From: Strobilurus pachycystidiatus
Taxonomy: Eukaryota > Basidiomycota > Agaricomycetes > Agaricales > Physalacriaceae
Assembly (NCBI GenBank): GCA_019915135.1
Contig: JAHLMK010000006.1
Location: 682,001-746,000, forward strand
Length of the DNA: 64,000 nt
Direction: 5' to 3'
A program made the translations under genes and the position numbers. Every line of letters begins with the position of its first letter. Positions within the stretch are counted from its first letter, which is position 1. This document shows, in pieces, positions 34,501 to 43,146 of this stretch. The notes beneath the pieces were generated by a model. It made no database searches, had not been told where the DNA came from, and worked only from the letters and a program-made list of their open reading frames with translations.

Positions 34501-35380
34501 TTGGCCAGAGGCAAGGGCTCTCAAAGAAGAGACCGCCGAGTCACTGGGAGAATGGATCTTTGAGGACATTCTATGCAGGTGGGGTTGTATCAAGGAAATT
34601 GTAACCGACAATGGGCCAGCAATCAAGAAGGCCTTAGTACATATTGAACAGAAATATGGTATTACAGGTATCTTGATCACGGCGTACAATAAGCAAGCCA
34701 ACGGAAAGGTTGAACGAGGGCACTGGGATATCCGTCAATCTCTCTTCAAGGTATGCAAGGGTAAACCCGAGCAATGGCCAGAGTTCCTACATGAGGTCCT
34801 TTGGGCAGAGCGCATTACCATAAAGAGAAGTCTAGGTACTTCAGCGTTCCAGGCAGTAACCGGTTGTGAACCAATCATGCCAATGGACCTGGAGGAATTG
34901 ACTTGGCTGGTCGAAGCACCAGGCCGACTGGTCTCCCATTCGGACCTTATTGCCTTCCGAGCTAGGCAGCTCATCAAGCACAAGGAAGATACTGTCAAGC
35001 TAAGGTCAAAGGTCCTTCTAAATAAACAGAAGGCCGCGGCGAAGTTCCTGGAGGACTTCCAGAACAGTATCCCTCGCTACAAATTCAAAACTGGTGAACT
35101 AGTACTAGTAAGGAACACTAGGATTGAATCAGAAATGAATGCGAAGTTCAAGGAAAGGTTTATGGGACCTTACGCGGTAGTAACAAGGACCTCGGCAGGA
35201 AACTATGTGGTCTGCGAGTTGGACGGAACGATCTACAAAGACAAGATAGCTCAGTTCCGTGTAATACCTTTTGTATCGCGACGAGATCCTATAGACCTTG
35301 GAAAACAGTTCTTTGATCGACTACACTTCATAAGTAAGCCGATCACGAAGACCTTAGACGTCCTTGCCAGAACTACGTGA
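31493..35380 (+). CDS. Pol polyprotein: reverse transcriptase, RNase H, integrase
   Basis: The order RT - RNase H - integrase identifies Ty3/gypsy. RT: SRWFCVVKKDGKKLRLVHSL, GTLDLFVGYDE (first Asp), LPMGWTNSVPIFHDDV and the catalytic box YIDD at 32822-32833. RNase H: LSVDTSYQAVGFYLSQ, REARYSQAKRELFGLFRAL and EVDAKYIKGML. Integrase: an H-H-C-C zinc region (HDRAGHKGQYSVLQLIMKRF and VRTCVLCQKRQK), then the DDE core with AYIDTFRMP, EIVTDNGPAIKK and NGKVERGHW. The C-terminus holds a small SH3-like part (GPYAVVTRTSAGNYVVCELD), with no chromodomain seen. The ORF is uninterrupted for 1281 codons from 31535 and open from the slippery site, so the element may still be active. Confidence 0.95.
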   Translation, partial: SREPKDVGNSYEEAVLILERTPEGNIEVKQSWIPGDNRETFGEGDLTSLYMKKSPNRVHQAAKRLRKQHAFMHASMHQASTHMTVPEHMVTPTGLLKVPTKTQGFRKVFNINQIAEDQEELKSYATATLNLFYGVPKELEQVFTGLSVTLPKDYMAEAQQEFLRLESQIPKRGVFVGKKYKPVALKTKAHLGTLPEEFRIKRHIHGDPLAGMPELVPDPPPFVPTGRYTAERREQIQADHVGDFLTDAERRIIDSIFCNQNEGFAWEESEKGHFKPEFFPPVDIPVIPHTPWVLRNIPIPPGIYDEVCKIIKHKLDSGVYEPSNSSYRSRWFCVVKKDGKKLRLVHSLEPLNAVTIAHSGLPPATEELAESFAGRSCGGTLDLFVGYDERLLATASRDMTTFSTPYGALRLKTLPMGWTNSVPIFHDDVTTILKDEIPAFTRPYIDDVPVRGPATRYEQADGTYETLPGHPEVRRFVWEHLVNMNRIIQRMKHAGGTFSGHKAIICAEEIVVVGHVCTYEGRKPAEDRVKVISDWPPCKALTEVRSFLGTAGIFRAFVKDYSKKALPLTRLTKDITKFRWTDEEQESMDTLKEAIRTCPMLKPLNYEWSTPITLSVDTSYQAVGFYLSQVDPKDPKKRYFAKFMSLTLNEREARYSQAKRELFGLFRALSACKYYLLGCRKLEIEVDAKYIKGMLSNVDSLANANLQRWAEEILMYHFTLVHVPGKVHGPDGLSRRPASEHDIVVPRPQINIEDDEVNTFEYQEPKGLPIEEQPLDFDTFRNDIDSRGGYFQEIVRSPLPDHIKVSKVVRTSGLVNVKDIEGWMHITEFPELNKSKRERLWETYLPKLQPYLQSEDVLEDEDLEKWSKDFFVQHERLYRTHSDSHPRRVLLPNERIPVCKALHDRAGHKGQYSVLQLIMKRFWWPGMEVDIRWYVRTCVLCQKRQKRNIKVAPTITSTPGIYERAYIDTFRMPKAGEESTRKKRPSKWAGFNAVTVARCGLTSWPEARALKEETAESLGEWIFEDILCRWGCIKEIVTDNGPAIKKALVHIEQKYGITGILITAYNKQANGKVERGHWDIRQSLFKVCKGKPEQWPEFLHEVLWAERITIKRSLGTSAFQAVTGCEPIMPMDLEELTWLVEAPGRLVSHSDLIAFRARQLIKHKEDTVKLRSKVLLNKQKAAAKFLEDFQNSIPRYKFKTGELVLVRNTRIESEMNAKFKERFMGPYAVVTRTSAGNYVVCELDGTIYKDKIAQFRVIPFVSRRDPIDLGKQFFDRLHFISKPITKTLDVLARTT

Positions 35381-36038
35381 CCTTGAGTGACCTTGAGCAC
35401 CCAAGAATGAACTACAGCTTCAAAGGAGGCTAAGGTACCATACCAGATGACGGGGACGTCATCAGAAAAGTAAAGAAGGGAATAGAGGGACACCGGTCCA
35501 TTTATTCAAAGACTATAAAAATTTTATTTAAGACTTATTCTGTGCCCAGCTGGCTACAATAGTAGCTAAGGTAGCTGTGAACTAAGAACAGAATAAGGAA
35601 ACAAGACAAGGCACGAGGCATCAGGGAAGTGGCGGGGTGCGAACCAAGAAAGCTTAAAGGTGATGAAGCCGTAAAGTGATGTGGTAAGCGCAAAAAGGAA
35701 GCACCACACACCGAACCACCACCATGACAATGCCCACAAGCTCGCCCCAAGATACCGAGCGCAAGGAGGACGCGAAGGTAAGCAACCAACGCAATCAGCG
35801 CCAGGGCGGCAGACGAACTTACTTACCAAAAGGAGCAGTCGCCGCCGCCGCCGCCAACGTCGCCACAAGGACATCAGGAGCCTCCCGCAGCTCAGGAGGA
35901 AGGGGAAAAAGAGGCGCTAGCGCAGGAACAGGTGAGTGACGGGCAACGACGCGTAAAAGTGCGAGAACGCTCACCCCGACCACTTTCTCGCGCTAGCCCC
36001 CACCCATCGCCTGTGAAGCTAGGCCCGACCACATCAAA
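35381..36038 (+). other. Pol to accessory-gene spacer with a short basic ORF
   Basis: The base composition changes here from the AT-richer pol to the GC-rich accessory gene. A 71-codon ORF from an ATG at 35724 (MTMPTSSPQDTERKEDAKVS, then Arg/Gly/Ala rich) ends at a donor-like GTGAGT near 35933. It could be an upstream exon of the 602-aa gene, but I found no join that stays open. A TATAAAAATTTTATTT stretch lies near 35514-35529. Confidence 0.4.
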
Positions 36039-37847
36039 ATGACCCGTCCCCTGTTTAACTACAGCGGCTTCCTCACCAACATGACCGCACCACCGGAGCT
36101 GGACGCAGGGATCAGTCTGCGCCTGGCCGAGTCGTTGTGTGCCAAACCGCCGTCAACGCGGGACATCCTGAACGAGGCCGGCTACAAGGGGTATCTCCGT
36201 AACGGAGTCTTCTGGTTGACCTTCCAGGACGCGCTCGAATCGACCCCAGCGGGCAAGGCCACTCCGCTGGAACGCGTCGAGATGGCGCTGAGCGCCGCGT
36301 GGCGCGACAACACGTCCTACCGGAGGCAGGTCCGCCCGGTTCATGAAATCACCTTCCTAGACAACGACCGCATCGCCCCCGAGCTCGCGATCCGGCTTTC
36401 AGAAGACGACGCCCAGCGTTGTTTTCTGGAGCTGGATCACCTCTGGAACTTTGTGCACGACCAGGACCGGGCTAATTTATTCTGGGGCGCGCTGCTCGTA
36501 GAAATGCGAAGACAGCGCGACGGGACCGCCATCCAAGGAACGTTCTACAAAACCATGGACAACCTGATCGAGAGCGCGATAACCAAGCTCGGAATCGCCA
36601 ACTACGAACGCGACGGAACGCCCAGCCTCGACAGCAAAGTCGAGGACGAGGATACGCCGCGCCCCACGATGCAACAGCTCGCGCAGGAGGCGTCGCCCAG
36701 TCCCCGCGACTCGCGAGCCCCGTCTCCGGCAGCCTCGTCACACCATGAACCCACGCCCGAGATGGAACCTCCTCAGCGCCGACCAGTTGTCGCAGCGGGT
36801 AAAGGGGGCCCCAAATCGGTGACCAAGTACGTCCGCCGAACCATCGCGCCGCTAATCCTTGCTGACGCCTCGACCAGGCCGAAGGTCGCCGTCGTGAAGG
36901 TGGAGCCCAAGGACAAGGACAAGGATGTCGCCCCCACCCGGAAGACCTCTGTCGCACGCGCCACCACCGGTGGAAGCCAAAAGCGCAAGTTCGTCGAGGA
37001 GGAACCAGAGGAGGAGGACGAGTTGGAAGAAGACGCCGAAGCTAGCGACGAGGAGGAGGACGACTTCGTCCTCGACGTACGCGACAAAACTAACCCGCGC
37101 ATCCCCCTTCACCGCGACGACGGTGTCTGTGTCCCCTGCATCAAGCAGCGGTTGACCTGCACCTACTTCCGGATTCACGCCACGCCCGCCGAGAAGAACA
37201 ACAGCTTCACGTGCGACCAATGCAAGGAGAAGGACGGGCAGCACGGTCCGTGCTGGGTCGCGTGGAGGCGAGGACAGGTCCCCGAGCCGTGGAAGGAGGT
37301 CGCGTTGAAGGTCCGCGCCCAGTTGCAGGCTGTGGCGAGGAACAAGCCCGACTCTCAGATCCGGGCCCGGCGCCACCAGGACTACTCCGACGCCGCGCAA
37401 GCTATCGCCAAGGAAGCGGACCAGCGGTGGAAGGAGGAGAAGCAGCGGAAGAAGGACGAGCCCGCGGCGAAACGTCGTCGCGTCGAGAGCGCCGCCGGGA
37501 AGAAGGGCAAGGCCAAGAAGGAAGAGACGTCGGACGAAGAGGGAACCGGCGACTCCGACATCGAGGAGGTCCACGCGCCCCGCACCCGCCTCCAAAAGGG
37601 AAAGGTTAGCGCCGCCCCGCCTCCCGCCTCGACCAAGTCCTCGAAGGGGGCCACCACTTCGATCAGCGCGGTCCAACGACAGGACAAGGGCGAAGGAGCC
37701 AGCCGTCAAGGTGCGACGTCCTCCGCCTCCACCAGCCGCGTCGACCCCGCCGAGGACGTGGACAAGGTCCTGGCGTTGTACTTCTCCCTGAGTGAGAAGA
37801 GCCGAAGGAAATTCAGGAAGATCGCCGAGATAGCGGTGGGACGTTAA
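36039..37847 (+). CDS. Sense accessory protein (602 aa) with a Zn2Cys6-like Cys cluster
   Basis: An intact intronless ORF behind pol, in the position where env sits in some elements, but with no signal peptide or membrane segment. The N-terminal 190 residues look globular (MTRPLFNYSGFLTNM, YKGYLRNGVFWLTFQDAL, FLELDHLWNFVHDQD). Next comes a Ser/Pro/Thr-rich stretch, a basic patch (KYVRRTIAPLI) and an acidic run (EEEPEEEDELEEDAEASDEE). The Cys region is CVPCIKQRLTC, 17 residues, then CDQCKEKDGQHGPC, close to a Zn(II)2Cys6 cluster with a long linker. Bipartite basic signals (KRRRVESAAGKKGKAKK) suggest nuclear location. The C-terminus ends in a helix (ALYFSLSEKSRRKFRKI). Composition is GC-richer than gag and pol, suggesting capture. 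A DNA-binding role is inferred, not shown. Confidence 0.75.
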   Translation: MTRPLFNYSGFLTNMTAPPELDAGISLRLAESLCAKPPSTRDILNEAGYKGYLRNGVFWLTFQDALESTPAGKATPLERVEMALSAAWRDNTSYRRQVRPVHEITFLDNDRIAPELAIRLSEDDAQRCFLELDHLWNFVHDQDRANLFWGALLVEMRRQRDGTAIQGTFYKTMDNLIESAITKLGIANYERDGTPSLDSKVEDEDTPRPTMQQLAQEASPSPRDSRAPSPAASSHHEPTPEMEPPQRRPVVAAGKGGPKSVTKYVRRTIAPLILADASTRPKVAVVKVEPKDKDKDVAPTRKTSVARATTGGSQKRKFVEEEPEEEDELEEDAEASDEEEDDFVLDVRDKTNPRIPLHRDDGVCVPCIKQRLTCTYFRIHATPAEKNNSFTCDQCKEKDGQHGPCWVAWRRGQVPEPWKEVALKVRAQLQAVARNKPDSQIRARRHQDYSDAAQAIAKEADQRWKEEKQRKKDEPAAKRRRVESAAGKKGKAKKEETSDEEGTGDSDIEEVHAPRTRLQKGKVSAAPPPASTKSSKGATTSISAVQRQDKGEGASRQGATSSASTSRVDPAEDVDKVLALYFSLSEKSRRKFRKIAEIAVGR

Positions 37848-38232
37848 TAGCGTCCCGCCGCTATGTTTTTCTTTATATATGTACATGCAACCTAGTCACA
37901 GTGCCAAAATGGACACTCATATACGCATCGCCCGCCCCGTTGTATTTTATATAAAAATTTACAACTTCTTGTACTCAAAGAACCGTGTGGAAACACTAAG
38001 GAAACCAGAACAAAGACCTTAGTTGAAACCTTAAGTCAAGGGGAGAGTCCAGGACTCTCCTTGATATACCAAAGGTTGCAAAGGTCGGAGGCTAAGGACC
38101 TTGGAAGTCGAAAGGGCCCACAAGGAACTGCGTTGCAAGTAAAGTAATACAGGCAAAAGCGATGTGACTAAGGACAAGTTGTAAGGAATAAAAAGAGAGG
38201 CGACCTTTAGGTCAAAAGAAGTCATCTAAGGA
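37848..38232. other. Spacer between convergent accessory genes
   Basis: 385 bases between the ends of the sense 602-aa gene and an antisense gene. An AT-rich patch (TTGTATTTTATATAAAAATTTAC near 37940-37963) may hold the polyadenylation signals of both. No coding seen. Confidence 0.45.
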
Positions 38233-39456
38233 CTAAGCAAAACGACTCCAATCAGGAGGGACCGCAAGGTTCGCAAGGCGCGCATAGAAAGGTCCTGCGT
38301 GGCCAAGGTTGATTGCTAACATACTAGCAGCAAGGAGTTCGTAGTCTACTTCGGTGGCCTCCGACCAGTCGATGAGCCAGAGTAGTGGATCGATGATAGG
38401 CAGCGACTGGTTGGGGCGCTGGAAACACAGAAGTTACAAACGGACCTCAAACTACGAAGTTGTTCACGGACCCGATTGGCGGGAAGGTCGATCTCGGGGA
38501 TCAACCGACGCATATTGGGAGGTCTATCCAACGCGTAGACGTCGTCCCAGCCGTAAAGAGCAGAGTTCTGACGTTGGAACTCTGGCCACCACTTCATAAC
38601 CGTGACAAGGTCGGCAGGAAGGTCCCCATACTGAACAGGAAGGACCTTCAGGTCGTCAGACCCGATGTAAAGCGAGCGAAGGAGTGTGGAAAAGCCGGAG
38701 TAACCACCAAAGTGGGCCTCGACCTACTCCTAAGGTCAGCGCCGACCACAAGACATGAAAGGAAGAGACCAGGTTTAACTCACCATGAAAGGTCCGATGA
38801 ACTCTTGGGTAAACCAAGGGTGACTCGCAAGGATGTCCATGTTCAGGTCCCCCAGGTGGAAGCGGGCGCCTTCACCGTCAAAGGTATTGCCTTCGGCGAA
38901 CCAAGCCTTGCAAAGTTCGACGGCGGTGTAGTACAAAGGAAAGAAGTGCGCCTTGAAACCGTGAGGAATGGCCCCGTTCTGGAAGTGAAAAGCGGGTTCC
39001 CAGATATAACGAAAGCGGACCTAAGTACCATCCGTTAAACGAGAAAGGTGTCGAGACAAAATCAACTGGACTGACCAGAACGTGCAAAAGATAGCGCAAG
39101 GTTGGGACGTCTAGAGGTTCGTCGCGCCCAAAGGCATGAACCGGAGGCTTGAGCTGGGGAAGGAGGCGAGTGTCGTCCTCCGTAGCTAAGGTCCCATCCG
39201 GATGACGGACTACCGCAACGAAGTAGCGTGTATAGTTATACATCTCCATGGCGCAGCTCAGTGCAAGGTCCGCTGTGACTAAGTCATGTTGAAAGGAGGT
39301 CAACGGCGAGCGAAGTCGAACGCCTTGAATGCGCGTATCTGCAAAGGAAGGCAGGACGGGTGCGGGCATGATCAAAGATGAGATTCCTGTCCCCAGGACC
39401 GACTTAAAAGAGGACCCCTCGTCAGTCGAAGGTCCGAACGAACCGATAAAATGCAA
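38233..39456 (-). CDS. Antisense accessory gene 2 of the LTR element, three introns
   Basis: Unknown protein of roughly 340 residues encoded opposite to gag-pol. Exon 1 starts at the ATG at 39456 (MHFIGSFGPSTDEGSSFKSV) and ends HVL at a GTCAGT donor. A 58-base intron ending GTACTTAG restores the frame into RFRYIWEPAFHFQNGAIPHG and LYYTAVELCKAWFAEG. After GPFM a GTGAGT-CTTAG intron leads to VEAHFGGYSGFSTLLRSLYI and MKWWPEFQRQNSALYGWDDV. A last short intron (GTCCGT to TTCCAG) gives RPNQSLPIIDPLLWLIDWSE and the stop TAG at 38233-38235. All joins stay in frame and there are no nonsense codons, so the gene looks functional. No known domain recognised. Confidence 0.72.
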
Positions 39457-39744
39457 AGTTTAGGCGCCACCTATCTAAAGGTAGGTACGATCGGCGATAG
39501 CCGATCGAACTAAGTTCGATCTTAGACCTACCAAGGTGCGGTCAGGAAAAACTTTAAGGGTTCAAATCGAAAGGAGTTGGATTATGCACCAACTGGGCCT
39601 AGAGTAGTCTAAGGAAACAAAGTGACTACCGCTCCTACAAGTAGAGAAGAAATCCGAAACCAGTATAAAGACGAAGTAGAGAAAAACTATGAGTAGTACT
39701 GGTTAAGACTTGGCGAAAGCTAAGCTAAAGAAGGACCTTGTAGT
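39457..39744. other. Spacer between the two antisense genes, likely promoter of gene 2
   Basis: 288 bases upstream of the start at 39456 (minus). It contains the nested inverted repeats at 39480-39532 and otherwise no feature. Confidence 0.5.
39480..39532. repeat. Two adjacent perfect hairpins inside a larger inverted repeat
   Basis: CGATCGGC (39488-39495) and GCCGATCG (39500-39507) form an 8-bp stem with a GATA loop. ATCGAAC (39504-39510) and GTTCGAT (39514-39520) form a 7-bp stem with a TAA loop, overlapping the first by four bases. GGTAGGT (39480-39486) and ACCTACC (39526-39532) enclose both. It lies 24-76 bases upstream of antisense gene 2. Confidence 0.75.
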
Positions 39745-41279
39745 CTACTGAGCCTGGTCTATCGCGTCTAAGGCCGAGATATAAAGGTCGCGAGTCGACT
39801 GCAAGACTTGGATACGACCCCGAATCTCGTTGAAGGTCGAGATAATGTCGTGCCGGTACTGGCGTTCCAAAATGACCAAGTTGGGCGAGATGTTGGGATC
39901 GTCAAGACCAGACAACCTTGACATACGCTTGTGGACTTGGGCCAAGGCAGCAGACAGACCATTGATGTACTGGTTCGCTAAGGGGAAGTAACCAGGAATC
40001 AACAAGGCAAACCAAGGAGCGAGGAAGAAGCACCTTACCGCCTTCAAGTTGTTTAAGAACGACGGGTTCGACCCCAAAGGTCGAAGGCCGGGCCGCCTTT
40101 ACAACCCGGCGAGCGTTCTCATCGTTAAGCTTACGCTTAGGAGGAGCTTCTTGACCATTGATCGCGCCCAAGGTTTGAAGGGCTTTCTGGTAAACACGGG
40201 CGTTAATGTCCATACCGGGAAGAGCTGCGAAAGGAAGGTAACGGACGGAAGATGACTATTAAGGAAGTCATAAGGACGTCCGGGACAAACATAGGATTCA
40301 AAGGAACGTACCGCTTCGGCTTCCTTTGACAAGGAATTGGCGAGTTGGAGCTGGCGAAAGGCTTCAATAAAGGAAGATGAGACTGGCAAAGAAATTGAGC
40401 GCACAGTATCACCGACGACGACAACGGAGTCCTCACCGTCGCTCTCGCCAGCTGCCACATCGTCAGCCCAATTAAAGTACTCCGGACGAAAGAAGCGCGC
40501 ACAAGAGTCGGGATCCATCGCGACGTCGCCGTCTCCCGCCTCGGCTCGTTTCTCCATGGCCTCGGTAACGACCTCGGGCGATTTCTTCGTCTTCTAAGCG
40601 AAGACATCCAAAGGTTACAGTAGGAAACCGACGAGTAACGAACGGACATACCTTGCCTTTCTCAAGCTTGTCCGGCTTGAAATAAGCGTTATCCGGATGC
40701 ATAGGGTGACCCGGGGACAGGCCAGGGAAGTGGGCGTTAGACGCCTTCTTGCAGCTGCTCACCAAAGGTTGGAGGATATGAGCGATGTGGTGCGTCGGCG
40801 TCTGAGGGTGAATCCCCAGCAGGTGTACCAGCATCCCTACATAGAGGCGAAGGTTGAAAAAGAACACCGCCATGTCCGTCGACACCTTGGAACCATTCGG
40901 AAAGGTGCGAAGGTCATGGGCGACGGCCTAAAGAAAACAAGGACAGGATGAAGTCAGGATCAGGAAAAGAACACAGCGAAGGAGTACACACAAGGACTCT
41001 CTCCATGATCTTGTCAACATAGCCGGTGATCTCCAGTGCCACGTCGGGATTCGAACACGCCTTCTTGAGGTCCAGACGATGGACCTTGGGAATGATGAGC
41101 GTAAGATGCATGCCGAGGTACATAAGGAAGTCGGGTGTGTTGGCTGGAGGGTCGTAGTCGAGCGCATAAGCGACAAGACCAGCACCAAGGTCGCGCGTAG
41201 TGATCAGGTCCTTCGCGGACGGAACGTGCGGCGTTGTGGGAAGCAGTTTTGCGATGGGGGTCCAAGTTTTGGGAGCCAT
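39745..41279 (-). CDS. Antisense accessory gene 1 of the LTR element, four introns
   Basis: Unknown protein of about 400 residues on the strand opposite to gag-pol. Exon 1 starts at the ATG at 41279 (MAPKTWTPIAKLLPTTPHVP) and ends ERVL. An intron GTGTGT-CTTTAG joins it to AVAHDLRTFPNGSKVSTDMA and a hydrophobic RLYVGMLVHLLGIHP. A GTATGT-GCTTAG intron leads to KTKKSPEVVTEAMEKRAEAG and the acidic GESDGEDSVVVVGD. A 52-base GTACGT-AATAG intron leads to SSSVRYLPFAALPGMDINAR. A GTAAGG-CTTAG intron gives NQYINGLSAALAQVHKRMSR and a helical tail ending DAIDQAQ. All four joins keep frame and no stop intervenes. Function unknown; the tail may be a coiled coil. Confidence 0.75.
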
Positions 41280-41465
41280 GATAGGATAAAGGCAGGAATG
41301 AAAGGTCTGAGGACAAGTCCCAGAACCTTTTATAACGGAACGAAGTTAGGCAAAAGAGGGTCCATCGGGCGATAGAAACCAAAAGGGGACTTCGTCACGG
41401 CGGCCTGGTACCCAGGATAAAGGTTCTGAACCACCAAGGACTATGTCGCGGACGACATTTCATAA

Positions 41466-41477
41466 GTCAAGGGGAGA
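41466..41477 (+). other. Polypurine tract before the 3' LTR
   Basis: GTCAAGGGGAGA directly precedes the TG of the 3' LTR, the usual place of the plus-strand primer. Confidence 0.7.
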
Positions 41478-43146
41478 TGATACGCAGGGTACTATTCCAG
41501 TACTAGAAACGGGGAATTTTGCGATTCCTGAACAGCCCAAAGACCTTAGGAACCTCCAGTCAAGTACTTAGGATAGAGCACGCAGGAGTTACTGCCTTGA
41601 CGCGGGCAAGCCTCCAGGACAAGGTCCAGGCGCCTTAACAAGTCCTTTAGGACAGGCGCGATCGAAACCTTCGATCACCTTCATCCGAATATCCTTATCC
41701 GCGCGTTGGATCCCTTTCAAGATCCCGTACCTTTGCGTGTACCTTGTACTACAGACGATGTGCTATAACCATTCGCACCCAAGGAGGGTCCAAAGGTCTC
41801 CAGGCGGTTCAGTTTGAGCGACCCAAGACCTGCGCACCTCAACCCAAAGACCTGGAAGGTCCCGAAATAGTTCAAGGACGTCACAACCCTTTTGGGGAAA
41901 CAATCTTCGGAGCTGTCAAGGACTCCGAACCGACGCCTTCCGCTATGCTGATCGATCATGATCCACGATCAAGGACCACCCCGAAAGCAGGGTGTATTAC
42001 CACTTTAAGAAAGCACTCCCTCGTAGTGTCTGCGCTCAAAAGGACGTTCTTAACGATCCCCATCCAACCTATTCACAAGAAAGCAGGTGTCCGTAGGATC
42101 TTGCAACATAAAGATACCTAAGGATCGAAGTCCTTATCGGACCTTGATCTCCTGGGCACAAGGATGGTACCATACCGCCAAGGTGGCGTATATGGCTAAA
42201 GGACCAAGCGGCCTGTCCGCAGTTGTTTCGACCAGGGATAGCCAATAAGAATCCAGCTCTTGTATGACTCGAAAGTCCGATGTATCCGATCCTAGAATAG
42301 ATGCTTACTCAGTAGGAACCCACCAGTAGTATAAAAGGGCCCAAAGGACCCATATTTCGGTAGCTTAGAGCCCCCTCCAGTAGCCGCTAGTCAGACGCAG
42401 CCATTGTAGTGAATCTATCTCGAGTTTCGACTCATTTCTGCAAAGTACACAAAGACCCCAAAGACCTTTCCAAGATTTAAAGACATCAGGTGTTGCCAAA
42501 CTCCTTGAAAGACTCGAAAGAACCTTATTCCGACGTACCAAGTCAAGTACCAACGAATCTACTTGGTGTTAGAACCTTGTATTCGCAAGAAGGCCGGTTT
42601 GCAAGTGGTTCTGCCCTGCACTCACGCTCTTTCGTGAAGTACTTCCCTTTGAGGAATAAGTCGAGTTTGAACGAGTGTTGTCAACGTCTGAGACACCTTT
42701 CGGAACCTTTGGTCCCGGTGCAAGACACTAGAAGTTTGGTTTAAGTGCAAGAAGGAGTCCTTATCGTTAGCAGTCCAGTGGCGTAAAACCTGCGGTAGCG
42801 GCCTGACGATTCCAAGACCAAGTCCTTGTACACCAGAGCACTTGATAGGTAGAAGCTACATTGCCTCGCGCTGTTTAAGGTCTTCATACGTCAAGAGGTT
42901 CGGCCTACGACTTCAAGGTTTTCTTGTGTCATTTCGATCAGAATCCCTACACCCCCAAAAACAACTCGTAGTTTAACTACAGCGATTCGGAATACATCTC
43001 TATTTCTCCATTACCCAAAAGCACCTTGTTCTCTCGAACCTTTGTGCACCCCAGCTCCCTTACAAGGAGTACTAGTTGTGATAAGGATTGATAGTGTGGT
43101 TAGACGATAGCTTCTTTTCAGAGGTCTATTCCGAACTTGCACATCA
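41478..43146 (+). repeat. 3' LTR (1669 bp)
   Basis: TG...CA boundaries match the 5' LTR. It lacks the MITE, so it shows the empty site AACAAGTCCTTTAGGACAGG. Only one other base difference was noticed (C42824). It holds TATAAAAG at 42330-42337. Confidence 0.95.

Larger units (their letters stand above)
26260..43146 (+). mobile_element. Large Ty3/gypsy-type LTR retrotransposon with accessory genes
   Basis: The LTRs start TG and end CA (26260-28409 and 41478-43146). The flanking CCGC at 26256-26259 and 43147-43150 is a 4-bp target duplication. The element is 16.9 kb, or 16.4 kb without the MITE in its 5' LTR. It has a candidate primer-binding site, a polypurine tract, gag, a protease ORF and pol in the order RT, RNase H, integrase, which defines the gypsy type. 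After pol come a sense 602-aa gene and two antisense intron-containing genes, so about 6 kb is not standard element coding. By my reading the LTRs differ at one base (T28087 against C42824) apart from the MITE, so the insertion is very recent. Confidence 0.93.

Noticed and set aside
36852..37886. Minus-strand ORF of 344 codons opposite the 602-aa gene
   Set aside because: Low-complexity Leu/Val/Arg product arising from the complement of Lys/Glu/Asp-rich codons; shadow of the sense gene.
38950..39070. Apparent frameshift in antisense gene 2 between NGWYLG and RYIWEP
   Set aside because: A canonical 58-base intron (GTCAGT to ACTTAG) removes the mismatch and keeps frame.
40200..40330. Apparent frameshift in antisense gene 1 before MDINARVYQ
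   Set aside because: Splicing GTACGT to CTTAATAG restores one open frame through SSSVRYLPFAALPG.
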